Assembly (NCBI GenBank): GCA_033980235.1
Contig: CM067075.1
Coordinates: 35,040,385-35,104,384, forward strand
DNA: 64,000 nucleotides
DNA from: Diadema setosum
Taxonomy: Eukaryota; Echinodermata; Echinoidea; Diadematoida; Diadematidae
Direction of reading: 5' to 3'
Shown here: positions 50,212 to 61,725 of the stretch, one piece after another
How the letters are laid out: each line of letters opens with the position of its first letter
Position numbering within the stretch: position 1 is the stretch's first letter
Program-made: the position numbers and the translations under genes
Notes under the pieces: generated by a model
What the model was told of the DNA's origin: nothing
Databases searched by the model: none
Seen by the model: the letters and a program-made list of their open reading frames with translations, nothing else

Positions 50212-50997
50212 CTTCAGAACTACAGAGAAGCGTAATCCAACACCTTGGAACCATCTTATTGTAGAACTGCTAGACAGAAAAGGAAATATTTTTGTTCTTA
50301 AAATGCACAGCTTTGGACAGGGGGACAGAAATAGACCTACCCAGATGAAAGTCTGAAGTGAGTTTCATTCGCCCTGTATAACCCGCTGTATAGTTTGAGT
50401 GCCGATTGGTGCAGAAAACCCCATAGCATTGTACACACTTTTTAGAGTCCCTGGTACAGCAAGGGTTAATGGTTAGCCCTGTCACCATGTAGATATAGAC
50501 AAAGGCCTGAAACTGGGTACAGTCTATTCTTGTGCTAGCACGAATTATCATAATCAGTCCTTGTCATTAATCATTGTTATAACACTAATGGTTATCGTAT
50601 CATAATCTTACTCGTTACAGCTTGTTAGTCATTTTCAATTTCTGTAAAGTTGCTAAATGCTATGCAAGAACTTATGAAAAAACAACAACGCATCCATGCT
50701 CAGTCTACGACGCAAGATACTCGTGACTCTTGAAAAGAAATATATTACGACGCCTGAAATACCATTGTTAATCTTACAGACTGAACGTGAATGTTTGTTT
50801 GTTTGGAGAAAGATTCATCCCCATTTTGTTATGCACATAATCTGGACATGTCTGTACGGAAGCAGAAAGGAGAACAATTATGAATAAAATATTTATGCAT
50901 AATAACAAAGCATTTGAAAATCTATCGAAATGCGTTTTGCTCTAACCAGTCTCATGTGTCTTGACTTGCTCTAGTCATACTAGTGAAGCCTGTGAAC
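49104..50997. other. Intergenic or extended 3' UTR sequence
   Basis: No gene supported. A long (GA)n microsatellite occupies about 50126-50208. Two AATAAA signals are present (50004-50009, 50883-50888). Confidence 0.4.
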
Positions 50998-51204
50998 GTA
51001 TATTATATAGATGATGACTGGCGGGGGAGGGAACATACCGAATGTTCCACCCGAAGGGTTTGAAATGCTATTGAAGGAGGTTATAAGTCCCGAGACGAAG
51101 TCGAGGGACTTGTAGCCTCCCGAAATAGTATTTCAAACCCTGAGGGTGGAACGTTTGGTACATGTTCCCGACAACAAAAGTCATCATCTGTTATATTATA
51201 TGTG
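50998..51204. repeat. Large inverted repeat (foldback)
   Basis: The arms at about 50998-51088 and 51104-51204 pair with some mismatches: TATTATATAGATGATGACT at the left matches AGTCATCATCTGTTATATTA at the right. Inside, GGGAACATACCGAATGTTCC and GGGTTTGAAAT pair with their inverted copies, meeting at TAAGTCCC...GGGACTT around a short loop (GAGACGAAGTCGA). No coding content. Confidence 0.7.
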
Positions 51205-52900
51205 TTAGTCAACCACCAACCACCAGCACAACGCACTGGATCGCTCGCTCGCGCAGAGCCAAATTCACTGTGCGCGCGCAGTCCTAAGGCCTTCTGTCAT
51301 TTGTTCCGTGAAAATGTTTTCCCATAAGAGAACATAAAAGAATGTTCGCCCATGGGCGAACATAACGAATGTACCTCCATCACGTGACTGTGTTTAGCCA
51401 ATCACTAACCGGTATTTGACTTACCCATTTAATATAGTGTAATGTTTTCACAGAATTATGGATTTTATTTCATTATCATGAAAATTAGGGAAAATCAAGA
51501 GATTTTGGCACATAAAATATATATATATTATCGTTCTTTTCTAGAGGTGAGACTTAAACCCAGCATTATTTTTATGGGACCCCAGGTGGGTCCAGTAGGA
51601 AACTTTGTTGCCTCACTTTTCAGCAATTTACTTGTCAAATGATATACTCTTTGCCAACATACTAAAGTTATGCCTGCATCGGCAATAACGAGCCAGCAAG
51701 CCTTTTCGCAAACATACACAATTTGCCGCAGAAAGACGTCATTAATAAAAAAAAAAAACACACAAAAGACATATATTATATACATACATATATATATATA
51801 TATATATATTGTTAAGGCACGTCGTATCCTAGAATAGTTTATTCCAGAGTAAAAAGAAAAAAAAAATGAAATCAATTTATGACAATCAACGTGCTTGTAA
51901 CTATGACGACCGCTCGCCCTCTTAGTTTCTTGTTTGTCTTCTTTGAACTAGTCATCGACATTATCACTGTCTTCTCCTTGACTTCATTTCACCATGGACA
52001 TCGCTAGATCACGTGACCATGGTGAGGGGCAGTGAGTTCACGATAAAATTCACTGCTCATGACTACAGTTTCAAATTAGACGGTACCTAAATTCGGTCAT
52101 ATTGAGTCAACTGGACGCCATGTAAAAGATACAGCAGGTAAAGTGGGTTAAGGCTGAAGTTAAGAGTTTACGAAAGTACTAAATTTTACAATTTTACAAT
52201 AAAATGTTTGATTTCAAACTAGAGAGGTTCACAAGAAAATGGACAAAGAGCCTGACTAGTTTACAACCTAGCTGCAGCTAAGAGCTGAAAGTAAACCTCT
52301 AAGTCAATACCATTTATGATTTAAGATTTTCCTGAAGCGTTCTGCTCTCCTTCCTCGATAAAAGCAGATAAGAAATTTGGAATACCAAGCAAAAACAGCC
52401 GCTAAAACAAACACAAGACAAGCCAAAGCAAAACCATTGAAAATAACCCCCAAACACAGTGTCAACAAGCAATCTCTTGTCTTCGTCATCGGTCGAAAAT
52501 TACGTATCTTTACAGATATAGAGTGATGACAGAGTTCATGAATATGAACTACCGTTCGACGTTGAGTTTGAGCAAGCTAGCATGTACTTTCTGCATAAAT
52601 AATGGCCTAAGCGAAATCTACCTACCACGCGGGTTATCTCAATATCATCGTCGAGTGTTTACATTATCCCACATGTATGAACTTCGATCGTCCCTAATCA
52701 AGCACATACAAAATAGATAATCTGAAAAATAACTAATAGCCACTAGAATTATAGAGACGTACAACCCCAAGCAAATAATTCATCTGTATTCAGCCTGCCG
52801 ATCGATTGTGTTTAATGTTCTATACATGCATACTTAGGATCCCTATGATTGACTGATCCCAATGATCCTGATATTAATGTACAGACTGTTCTAAACACGC
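51205..52900. other. Intergenic region between the two genes
   Basis: No gene supported. An AT microsatellite lies near 51787-51811. A TCACGTGA box occurs near 52009, within the region upstream of the ankyrin gene; significance unknown. Confidence 0.4.
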
Positions 52901-52906
52901 TTACAC

Positions 52907-52946
52907 AAGAAAAGTGGGAGCTCGTCTTTAATTCTATCGCTGAAAG
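52907..52946 (+). other. Possible non-coding first exon of the ankyrin gene
   Basis: A strong donor (GAAAG|GTAAGT) ends at 52946/52947, and the next downstream acceptor (AAATTTAAG|GC) is at 53790/53791, just before the ankyrin gene ATG. This arrangement suggests a 5' UTR exon; its start is not defined. Only the splice signals support it. Confidence 0.3.
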
Positions 52947-53798
52947 GTAAGTTTATCTCCTGTTTTAAATATGTTGATGAAGCTTTGCTTAGACGTTGTT
53001 AGAATTGTTGATTGTAAAGTGTATATAGAATCTTGCACATCATTCACTTGTATGGACAAGCCTTGTTATGTTTATACATACTACTTTAATGCAGGAATCA
53101 ATGAAACTATCACCAGAAAAAGGATAAGTTCGAATTGTTACATCAAATAATTTCAGCAGTAAGATTTATTGTTTTGTCAACGTATTAACGCTTATACCTT
53201 GACGAGTATTCCACGGCAGCTTTATTTACGCAATGGTGTCATGATGTATTTGTGCCTTAGAGACTTCGAAAGATCTGGTTATCAATTTTGGTCGTATATC
53301 TTTCCATAACTGGAAATACTATATCATTCATCCTCATTAGCATGAGTTGATTTTCAAGTCATCCGAAATGGCCGTGCCGAGTGCAGATACATGAAGGCTG
53401 ATGAAGGCTTGCGAAGCCACTGACAATTATCAAAGCAACTCCCGTCATATTTCTGTAAAATCCTTTTAGTTATTCTCTTGAGCACAGAGAAAAAAAAATA
53501 CACAATTGACGTCAGTATGTATCCACTAAGGTGTACAACTTCTAATGATGTACCCGTTCTGACATCATGAGAAATAATTCACTGCCACCTGAAAGGTTAA
53601 CATTTCTTGTATGTCTGTCTCTCTGTCTGTCTCGAGGGAGATAAGAAAACTTATTGAAGATACGATGCGCTGTATATGAGCGAATACGTCATTTTAGTGT
53701 TCTCCTAATAATTCAACACTTTGATATTAAATGTCCATGGCACAACATTAGAATTGTTTCAGTTATTTCTTTTTGTTTGTTAAATTTAAGGCATCACC

Positions 53799-53846
53799 AT
53801 GGGAGACAAAAGTGACTGCACTGACTCGCCCATGAGTGAATTCAAG
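53799..53846 (+). CDS. Ankyrin-repeat protein, first coding exon
   Basis: The ATG lies in a favourable context (CACCATGGG) eight bases after a plausible acceptor at 53790/53791. Sixteen codons (MGDKSDCTDSPMSEFK) lead to a donor AAG|GTAAGA in phase 0. The residues are polar and unremarkable. Assignment to the ankyrin gene rests on the good start context, on phase continuity with 55166 and 55900, and on the lack of another candidate start. Confidence 0.6.
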
Positions 53847-55165
53847 GTAAGACGTGATGAATAAAAAGTTGGAGATTTGACGCGAAAATGTTTAAAGGTC
53901 GCATATCCCTTTTGCACATGTCACGAAATGTAGTATAGTCGAAGAATATTATTGTCTTTCAACAGCGTGTATGAAATCTTATGGTAAAACACTTCATAGT
54001 TGTTGTGGGTTTTTTTTTTTTAAGAAATGAAAGAAATGAAAAACTTACCCAATGTTACTCGAGAATACGCTCCTCTTTTTTTTTCCAGATGATAACGTTG
54101 ATTTTTTTTTTTGTTGTTTTGCGGGGTACGAATAAATTCCCTGGAAATCTCCAATATTTATTCCCTGTTCATCATTATGAAGTTTCAAGTTTCATCATTT
54201 TAAACGAAAGGTCTCAAGTACCTAGCTCTGCCATATACCAGCTTATGAGAGGAATCTAATTTTCAGGGTTGCAAAAGGGACATACTTAAAGTATGCATGT
54301 ATCCTTCATAGTATAAGTGTCGAAATGAAACGAATAGTTCTTCTCCAAAAATCTTCTGTGTGCTAGAATTATTACAGCGATCATCACTGTGTCGGCTATG
54401 TTTAGGGTTGTGGTGTAGGCCTGCATAGTACTTGGACTATTGCAGCCTTGTCCCCTGACCTTGCAACTTGCAGGTATATCACAGGAAATGTTTAAAGGAC
54501 AATTCAGGCCAAGTTTAAAGTCAGTCTGAGAAGAAAATGTATAATCATACAAGCACAGCGCAAATTTGATCATGACAGGATAGAATTTAACAGAAGTTAT
54601 GAAACCTTGAATTTCTTGTAAAAAAACAGTTTTTAAACTCTAAAAGCAATTTAAAACATACAAATAAGTTAAATGATGACAACTTGTCATATAGTGTAGT
54701 CCATAAATATTAATTATTTCCGTTTTTGTGTTTGTTCAAACTGAATTGTGAAGATTTTGAGATGATGACATCAGCTTCCTCCATTTTCATATCCATACCA
54801 ATTCGAGAACCCTTTTACAAACTTTAAAAATTCTTCAAAATTTAATAAATTGTACATTATAATCCGATTTTGATAACATTTTCATTGTTGTGTTTGTAAA
54901 TGGGTTGTCTTCTTCTGAAATTTGAGTTAATTTTTGGTCTAGAATATTCATTTTACACATCAGATACACAACGCTGTTGTGCTAATATTATGAAGATCAA
55001 ATTGTATTCTCTCCGAATATGTTGTCTTTGTCTAATAGCGCCATTTGGCCTCCAGTTCGATTTCATTCTTTTGTTCACGAGCGAAAAAAAAAAGTTATAC
55101 TAGACAAAAAATATATCTGCATACATGTCCTTTGATACCATTCATAAATATTCCTACTCTACCAG
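53847..55165. other. Intron 1 of the ankyrin coding region
   Basis: Begins GTAAGA and ends CTACTCTACCAG. From about 54496 it contains a diverged relative of the 63238-63820 foldback: it starts TTAAAGGACAATTCAGGCC and shares the CAACTT..CATATAGT...CATAAA block. No coding content. Confidence 0.55.
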
Positions 55166-55212
55166 GATAAGAATACGGAGAAGAAGGAATCTTTTGCAAC
55201 AAGTCAGACAAG
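55166..55212 (+). CDS. Ankyrin-repeat protein, second coding exon
   Basis: The acceptor ACCAG|GATAAG follows a pyrimidine tract; the donor is ACAAG|GTGATT. It has fifteen codons plus two bases (DKNTEKKESFATSQT, then a split Arg) and is phase-compatible with the exon before (phase 0) and after (AG+G). Charged linker ahead of the repeat domain. Confidence 0.55.
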
Positions 55213-55899
55213 GTGATTAGAACATATCTTTATTTTGTTTACGTCAATCACTAGTTACCAGTGAACTGAAATGTCGTAACATAAGTTGGGCAACGTAAAG
55301 AAAGAAAACAAGTAGTTTTGTAGTCCCTGCAGAAGTTATGAAACACAGCAAAAGAAGAGATCACAAGTAGGCTTTCAATTAGAAGTAATACGCACAAGAT
55401 TGCCAGTGTCATAAGCAGAAAACAATATCCTTTTCATGAACATAAGTTGCTGCATGTGATATGGATTAAAGTATATATCTGAATTCGTAACTTCGCTATG
55501 TGCCAACAAGCGAAAGACTACAACTTCAGTTTAATACAATGGAGTAGAGGTAAAAAGTACTTCTACATCGGTGATGTTGTTTGAAGTTTTTGAGTGTGCG
55601 CTGAATGTATCAGTATAGATATTATATGAATGTCACCCACAACATTTTTATGGATGATTTTTCTTTCTATGGTGCGTCCTGTTGATTAACACAGGTTTCA
55701 AAACAAATGATGAAGTGAATCATTTTTTTTTTTTGGGGGGGGGGGGTAGGAGGTTACTGGTAATCATTGTGACATTTCCAAATGAAAATCAATTGAATGA
55801 AACTGTTCTTTCATATAATATGTCTGCAGTTTTCACCCTTAACGTCAAATGTTAATATCGCCGCTATTCTTACGCCACCTTTCACATCACTCCCCACAG
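55213..55899. other. Intron 2 of the ankyrin coding region
   Basis: Begins GTGATT and ends ACTCCCCACAG at 55899. A T-run and G-run junction lies near 55720-55747. No coding content. Confidence 0.6.
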
Positions 55900-57996
55900 G
55901 ATTGAGGATGGGAAGAAACGGAGCGATGGGCAAGGTCAGACCTTGCTTCACACTGCTGTGCTAAAGGGGGCGTCTGGAACTTGTGAATGCGTGCGTGGCA
56001 AAGGGAGAAGACATATCTGGTGAAGGACGATACAAGGAAACACACCCCTTCACCTTGCAGCTTCGCGTGGTTATCTGAAGATCGTAAAATTTCTAATTAC
56101 CAACGGAGCTGATTTACAGAAGGGAAATGTAGAAGGTAACACTCCGCTTCACATGGCTGCATTATACGGCAATCTGGATATCTTGAAGTTCCTTGAAGCT
56201 CAGGGAGCTGACATTGAGAAAGCGAACAATGGGGGATGCTCTCCCTATACATGGCGGCAGGGAATGGACGCCTTAAGGTCGTCAAGTTTCTCGAAGCCTG
56301 TGGCGCTGATGTCAACAGACATGATGAGAATGGCTGTACACCTCTGCACTTCGCAGCGCAAATGGGGCATCTGGAAGTCATCAAGTTCCTTATGTCCCGA
56401 GGAGCAACCCAAAATCAGGAGCGTTACAGGCATGACACCAATGCTATCCGCTGCAGAAAATGGCGCACGTGAAGATTGTCAAGTATCTTGTATCCCAAGG
56501 AGGCAATGTGCTGTCAAGGGATAATCAAGGTTGCACACCACTCTACGCTGCAGCAGGGAATAGGCCGTCTTGATGCAGTGAAGTTCCTTGTATCAAATGG
56601 AGCTGCTGTTGATGAGTGTGACCTAAATGGCTTCACACCACTGTGTTACGCTTCCCAAAAGGGCCATAAAGGAATAGTCAAGTTCCTCATATCGAAGGGC
56701 GCTGACATGGACAAGAGTTGCAACATAGCCCCTACTCCCCTCCATGGCTGCAGCGGAGAACAACCACATACAGATAGCAAAGTACCTGGTCTCATGCGGC
56801 GCTGATGTAAATAAAGGGGATTACAGAGGCTCTTCTCCCTCTTTGCGTTGCGTCAGCTTTTGGACATCTAGAGTTGGTAAAGTTTCTGTTAAGTAAGGGA
56901 GCTGATATAGAGAAAAGGGAATAATGAAGGCAGCACGCCACTCTATCTTGCTGCGGGTTACTGCCGTCTGGAGACAGTGAAGTTTCTCGTGTCAAGTGGA
57001 GCTAATGTCGATAAGAGTGATGAAAAAATGGCTATACACCACTCTCCTGTGCAGCACAGGAGGGTCATGTGGAAATTGTTAAGTTCCTCTTAGCCAGCGG
57101 TGCCGGTGTAGATAAGAACTTTCTATCTGCCCCAACACCCCTGCAAGCTGCGACACAAAGAGGCCACCTACTCGTTGTTAAACACCTAGTTTGGAATGGT
57201 GCTGACGTAGGAAGAGCTGATAGTAGAGGCTGCACACCATGTTTCCTGGCGGCGGGTCTTGGTCATCGAGGTGTGGTTGAGTTTCTTGTCGAGTGCGGAG
57301 CAGATGTACAGCAAGGGAACGACGAAGATTGCACACCTGCCTATATAGCCGCAAGATCTGGTCACGTGGAGACAGTAAGGCTCCTCTTGAAGCTAGGGGC
57401 GGACATACAGAAGAAGAATGCGAATGGATCATCACCCCTCTTTATTCAGCGTGTGGTCATCTGGAAACTGTCAGAGTCCTGGTAGAAAATGGAGCAAACG
57501 TCCAGGAGAGTAATAGCAAAGGTTTCACACCCATCTACATAGCTGCCGGAAAGGGTCATTTGGAGACTGTGAAGTTCCTCGCATCACATGGTGCTGATGT
57601 AGGCAAATGTGATGCCCGTGGTTTTTCGCCCGAATACTTTGCCGCACAGGAGAATCAACAGGAAGTCATTAAATTACTCATGCTCAACGAATCTTCCACA
57701 CCGAATAAAAGATTAGACAAGGGTCCAACACATATCCTCGCAGCAGCAAGCAACGGTCATCTGGAACTGCTCAGATTTCTCGTCTCTCAAGGAGTTGACG
57801 TTGAGAGAAAGAACAAAGAGGGCGCCACAGCTCTTTATCTGGCAGCTGGACATGGTCATCTAGAGCTTGTTAAATTTCTCATTTCATCCGGCTCTGACGT
57901 AAATACATGCGATTCCAATGGCTTTACACCTTTATATTTTGCTGCACAAGCAGGCCACCTGGAAGTTATCAAATTCCTTGTATCCAAGGGCGCCAC
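55900..57996 (+). pseudogene. Ankyrin-repeat protein, main exon, 5' part (repeats 1-21, frame-disrupted)
   Basis: The exon opens in phase with the previous one and immediately enters ankyrin repeats of about 33 residues (GxTPLHxAAxxGHLExVKFLxxxGADV). Twenty-one can be followed, but the frame is interrupted about eleven times between 55966 and 57460. Approximate positions are 55966-55970, 56034, 56243, 56418, 56464, 56562, 56745, 56840, 56917, 57023-57028 and 57436-57460. Most are single-base gains or losses, often in short homopolymers. From about 57460 to 57996 the frame is clean. Ankyrin repeats bind other proteins; the partner is unknown. The damage may be real decay or uncorrected indels in the assembled sequence, since no repeat shows a substitution stop and the neighbouring BTB gene is indel-free. 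Confidence 0.8.
57989..57996. repeat. Target-site duplication, left copy
   Basis: GGCGCCAC, identical to 60914-60921. Eight bases is the characteristic duplication of hAT elements. Confidence 0.9.
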
Positions 57997-58295
57997 CACT
58001 GGCGTAGCCAGGGGGGGGCGATGGGGGCGGTCGCCCCCCCTAAGATTTGGACCGGGGATTTGGGAGGCGAAAAAAAAAATGCGTGTCTACTGTATGCATT
58101 CACATGAAGCGGGTCTCCTTTGCAACCTTTCATCAAATAAGATATTTTTTTGAATATTTCACTCAAAGTGTGCACCAGATCGTGAATTTCAGTTCAAAAT
58201 ATGCAAAATCTCTCGTGCTTCGGAGGGGGTATCCCCCTCCCAAACCCTCCCCCTCTGTGCCTCTTTCCCTAGCTTAGTACACTTTTTAGATTTAC

Positions 58296-58299
<4 letters not shown>

Positions 58300-58340
<41 letters not shown>
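58300..58340. repeat. Poly-A followed by (AT)n microsatellite inside the hAT-type element
   Basis: An A-run then about fourteen TA units. Low-complexity filler of the element interior. Confidence 0.9.
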
Positions 58341-58342
<2 letters not shown>

Positions 58343-58960
58343 TAATTCTGAGTGCACAAGACTTATCACTTATATTCCGAAAACTCAAGGTTCCCTCATG
58401 TACAAGGGGAATTTCCCCTTTTAATCGACCCTTTCCTCCCTCAGCCCCCCCCCCATCAGTTTTGTTTTTGTTTTTGTTTTGTTTTTTGTGGTTTCCCAAA
58501 TGTTGATTCCATCAAATATGCGTATACGAGATATCTCAATTTCAGGCAAAAGCTCCATCGGAAGGGAAGGGTGGAGATAACACTCGCCCACGCCTTCTCC
58601 CTGCCCGCCCCCCCCCCCCCCCCCCTTCCGCCATGCATAGAAGTAGACTGTGGCTATACCCAGATCGCTTTATTTCAATTCTAAAAATGCAAAAGCTCCG
58701 CGAGCGGGAGGGGGAATCCCCCTTCCCCTAAGCTCTACCTCACTAGACTTTATACATACACACAGATGGTGCATATTCGGAATAAGAGCTAAATTCCGTG
58801 ATTTTAACACTTCGATGAAAAAGTATTGCACCAAAAATTTGCACCAGATCGCTGAATTTCAGGTCTGAAAACGCAAAATCACCTTCGTGTGGGAGGGGAT
58901 ATGCCCCTATCTACACCCTCGTGTGCATGCTTTTTCTGTTTGATTGCTGAACTGCAGACA

Positions 58961-60860
58961 GCGTTCATGATATTCAGTGTAAGAATTAACACAAGAAGAT
59001 TATTTAAATGATATATCATTTTATGGGCAAATTGTTCAATAATAATCTACACTAAACTATACTGCAACCTTAAACGAGTGGGACTGTTTCAACTCGTTAA
59101 AACACGCAAAAACATGCATCAAATTGCACCATTTGCAACATCAAAATGCAAAAAGTTCTCACGGTGGGAGGGGGACACCCCCCTCCCACACCCTCCCCTC
59201 CCCCTTCGCTCGCTCAGCTCGCTCGGGTTCAGTCGCGTTCATGATATTCAGTGAAAAGAATTAACACAAGAAGTGTATTCAAATTGTACCATTTTATAGG
59301 CAAATTGTTCAATAATAATCTACATCAAAATATACTGCTACCTTAAACACGTGGGACTGTTTCTCGTCGATAAAACGCGCAAAAACGTGCATCAAATTGC
59401 ACCATTTGCAACATCAAAATGCAAAAAGTTCTTACCGTGGGAGGGGGGACACCCCCCTCCCACACCCTCCCCTCCCCCCTCTCTCGCTCCGCTCGCTCGG
59501 GTTCAGTCGCGTTCATGATATTCAGTGAAAAGAATTAACACAAGAAGTGTATTCAAATTGTACCATTTTATAGGCAAATTGTTCAATAATAATCTACACT
59601 AAAATATACTGCTACCTTAAACAAGTGGGACTGTTTCACGTCGATAAAACGAGCAAAAACATGCATCAAATTGCACCATTTACAACATCAAAATGCAAAA
59701 ATTTCTTACCGTGGGAGGGGGGACACCCCCCTCCCACACCCTCCCCTCCCCCCTCTCTCGCTCCGCTCGCTCGGGTTCAGTCGCGTTCATGATATTCAGT
59801 GAAAAGAATTAACACAAGAAGTGTATTTAATTTGTACCATTTTATAGGCAAATTGTTCAATAATAATCTACATCAAAATATACTGCTACCTTAAACAAGT
59901 GGGACTGTTTCACGTCGATAAAACGAGCAAAGACATGCATCAAATTGCACCATTTACAACATCAAAATGCAAAAAGTTCTTACCGTGGGAGGGGGGACAC
60001 CCCCCTCGCTCGCTCCGCTCGCTCGGGTTCAGTCGCGTTCATGATATTCAGTGAAAAGAATTAACACAAGAAGTGTATTTAATTTGTACCATTTTATAGG
60101 CAAATTGTTCAATAATAATCTACACTAAAATATACTGCTACCTTAAACAAGTGGGACTGTTTCACGTCGATAAAACGAGCAAAAACATGCATCAATTGCA
60201 CCATTTACAACATCAAAATGCAAAAATTTCTTACCGTGGGAGGGGGGACACCCCCCTCCCACACCCTCCCCTCCCCCCTCTCTCGCTCCGCTCGCTCGGG
60301 TTCAGTCGCGTTCATGATATTCAGTGAAAAGAATTAACACAAGAAGTGTATTTAATTTGTACCATTTTATAGGCAAATTGTTCAATAATAATCTACATCA
60401 AAATATACTGCTACCTTAAACAAGTGGGACTGTTTCTCGTCGATAAAACGCGCAAAAACATGCATCAAATTGCACCATTTACAACATCAAAATGCAAAAA
60501 GTTTTTTACCGTGGGAGGGGGACACCCCCTCCCACACCCTCCCCTCCCCCCTCGCTCGCTCCGCTCGCTCGGGTTCAGTCGCGTTCATGATATTCAGTGA
60601 AAAGAATTAATATTGAGAAGTGTGTTTAAATTATACCATTTTATAGGCAAATTGTTCAATAATAATCTACACTTAAATATACTGCTACCTTAAACAAGTG
60701 GGACTGTTTCACGTCGATAAAACGCGCAAAAACATGCATCAAATTGCACCATTTACAACATCAAAATGCAAAAAGTTCTTACCGTGGGAGGGGGGAAACC
60801 CCCCTCCCACACCCTCCCCCCCCCCTCGCTCGCTCCGCTCGCTCGGGCTCGGTCGCTTCG
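58961..60860 (+). repeat. Tandem array of seven units, period 274 bp, inside the hAT-type element
   Basis: Copies of GCGTTCATGATATTCAGTG start at 58961, 59235, 59509, 59783, 60035, 60308 and 60581, so spacings are 274, 274, 274, 252, 273 and 273 bp. The 252-bp unit (59783-60034) lacks a 22-bp C-rich stretch. Each unit holds an A/T-rich half and a hairpin-forming half (GTGGGAGGGGGG, short loop, CCCCCCTCCCAC) followed by CGCTCGCTCCGCTCGCTCGG. Units are nearly identical, implying recent amplification or homogenisation. No conserved ORF. Confidence 0.92.
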
Positions 60861-60913
60861 CTCCCTCGCACACTAACCGCCCCCCCTAAGATCAAATCCT
60901 GGCTACGCCACTG

Positions 60914-60921
60914 GGCGCCAC
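60914..60921. repeat. Target-site duplication, right copy
   Basis: GGCGCCAC, identical to 57989-57996; together they mark the insertion point in codons reading Lys-Gly-Ala-Thr. Confidence 0.9.
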
Positions 60922-61321
60922 CATGCAGCAGCGGTCGAATACCGGCGAAACACCCCTTCTCGCTGCGGCAGAAAGGGGTCACCAAGAGACAGTCAAGTTC
61001 CTGGTTTCCAGTGGTGGCGACTTAGGGACAAAGGACAGTGGCGGTTGCACACCCCTCTACATGGCGTCGGGGCACGGCCGTTTGGAGACCGTAAAATTTC
61101 TCGTAACCAATGGAGCTGATGTAAATGTTTCTAATTTTGGCGGTTTTACGCCGTTGGATTTTGCCAAGCACGAGGGGCACGATGAAGTAGTACGCTTTCT
61201 CAAGGCTCATGGTGCAGTTCACTCAAAAGCTGCGCGACAGAACCAGGACGAAGTTCCTCGAGGAATCCGCTTGCTGCTACCTGCGATTTTAGTCTTGTCA
61301 ATTATTCTTTATTGGCTGTAA
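60922..61321 (+). CDS. Ankyrin-repeat protein, main exon, 3' part (repeats 22-24 and C-terminal membrane segment)
   Basis: The frame continues exactly from 57996 if the element and one target duplication are removed. It encodes three more ankyrin repeats (including GCTPLYMASGHGRLETVKFL), a short polar linker (HSKAARQNQDEVPRG), and a hydrophobic end IRLLLPAILVLSIILYWL before TAA at 61319-61321. A single hydrophobic C-terminal segment with nothing after it is the layout of tail-anchored membrane proteins, so the repeats would face the cytoplasm (inference). The ATG at 60923 is an ordinary internal Met and need not be a start. This part has no indels. Confidence 0.8.
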
Positions 61322-61725
61322 CTGTCTAGATCAAAATAGGAAACAAAATCCTGTTCTGATCGGAAAGGATGAAAGTACTTTGTTCATCAGGAACAACAGG
61401 TGACTTAACGGAGATAGGGTGTGGTATGTACAATATGGCTAGGGAGAAGCATAAAACGTTTTACTAGTATCATTATTATGAGCATGTTATTCTACAAATT
61501 ATAAAACAACTTATTAGTGTGATTTCATCATCCAACACACATTGTTGAACTTTTGATGCTTCTATTAGGTTATGTGCTTTCATCTCGCCCCTAAGCGGTC
61601 GCAGCATATAAACCCTTCCGATCCTTCAAATGTCACATAATATCACATTTCATTTTGTCAAGTATACCACTTCGAAGATCGAAGCCACGAAGTAAAATGA
61701 ATAAGTAAGGTGGATAATTGACATG
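61322..61725 (+). other. Proximal 3' UTR of the ankyrin gene
   Basis: No coding content. AT-rich sequence leading to the GC-rich MITE at 61726. Confidence 0.45.

Larger units (their letters stand above)
57997..60913. mobile_element. Non-autonomous hAT-type element (2,917 bp) inserted in the ankyrin exon
   Basis: The left terminus CACTGGCGTAGCCAGG and right terminus CCTGGCTACGCCACTG are inverted repeats matching at 15 of 16 positions. The flanks carry a perfect 8-bp duplication (GGCGCCAC). CAGTGGCG-type ends plus 8-bp duplications are standard hAT features. Close to both ends CGCCCCCCCTAAGAT occurs in direct orientation. The interior has no transposase and is largely a tandem array (58961-60860) preceded by two diverged units. 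The ankyrin frame reads into the element and stops at 58151-58153, adding about 51 foreign residues and losing the last three repeats and the hydrophobic tail. Confidence 0.88.

Noticed and set aside
55966..57460. Programmed frameshifting in the ankyrin gene
   Set aside because: About eleven shifts of mixed sign with no shared slippery site or downstream structure; sequence error or decay is far more likely.
60744..61025. Frames spanning the right end of the hAT-type element
   Set aside because: Translation of the C-rich tandem unit running out of frame into the ankyrin exon.
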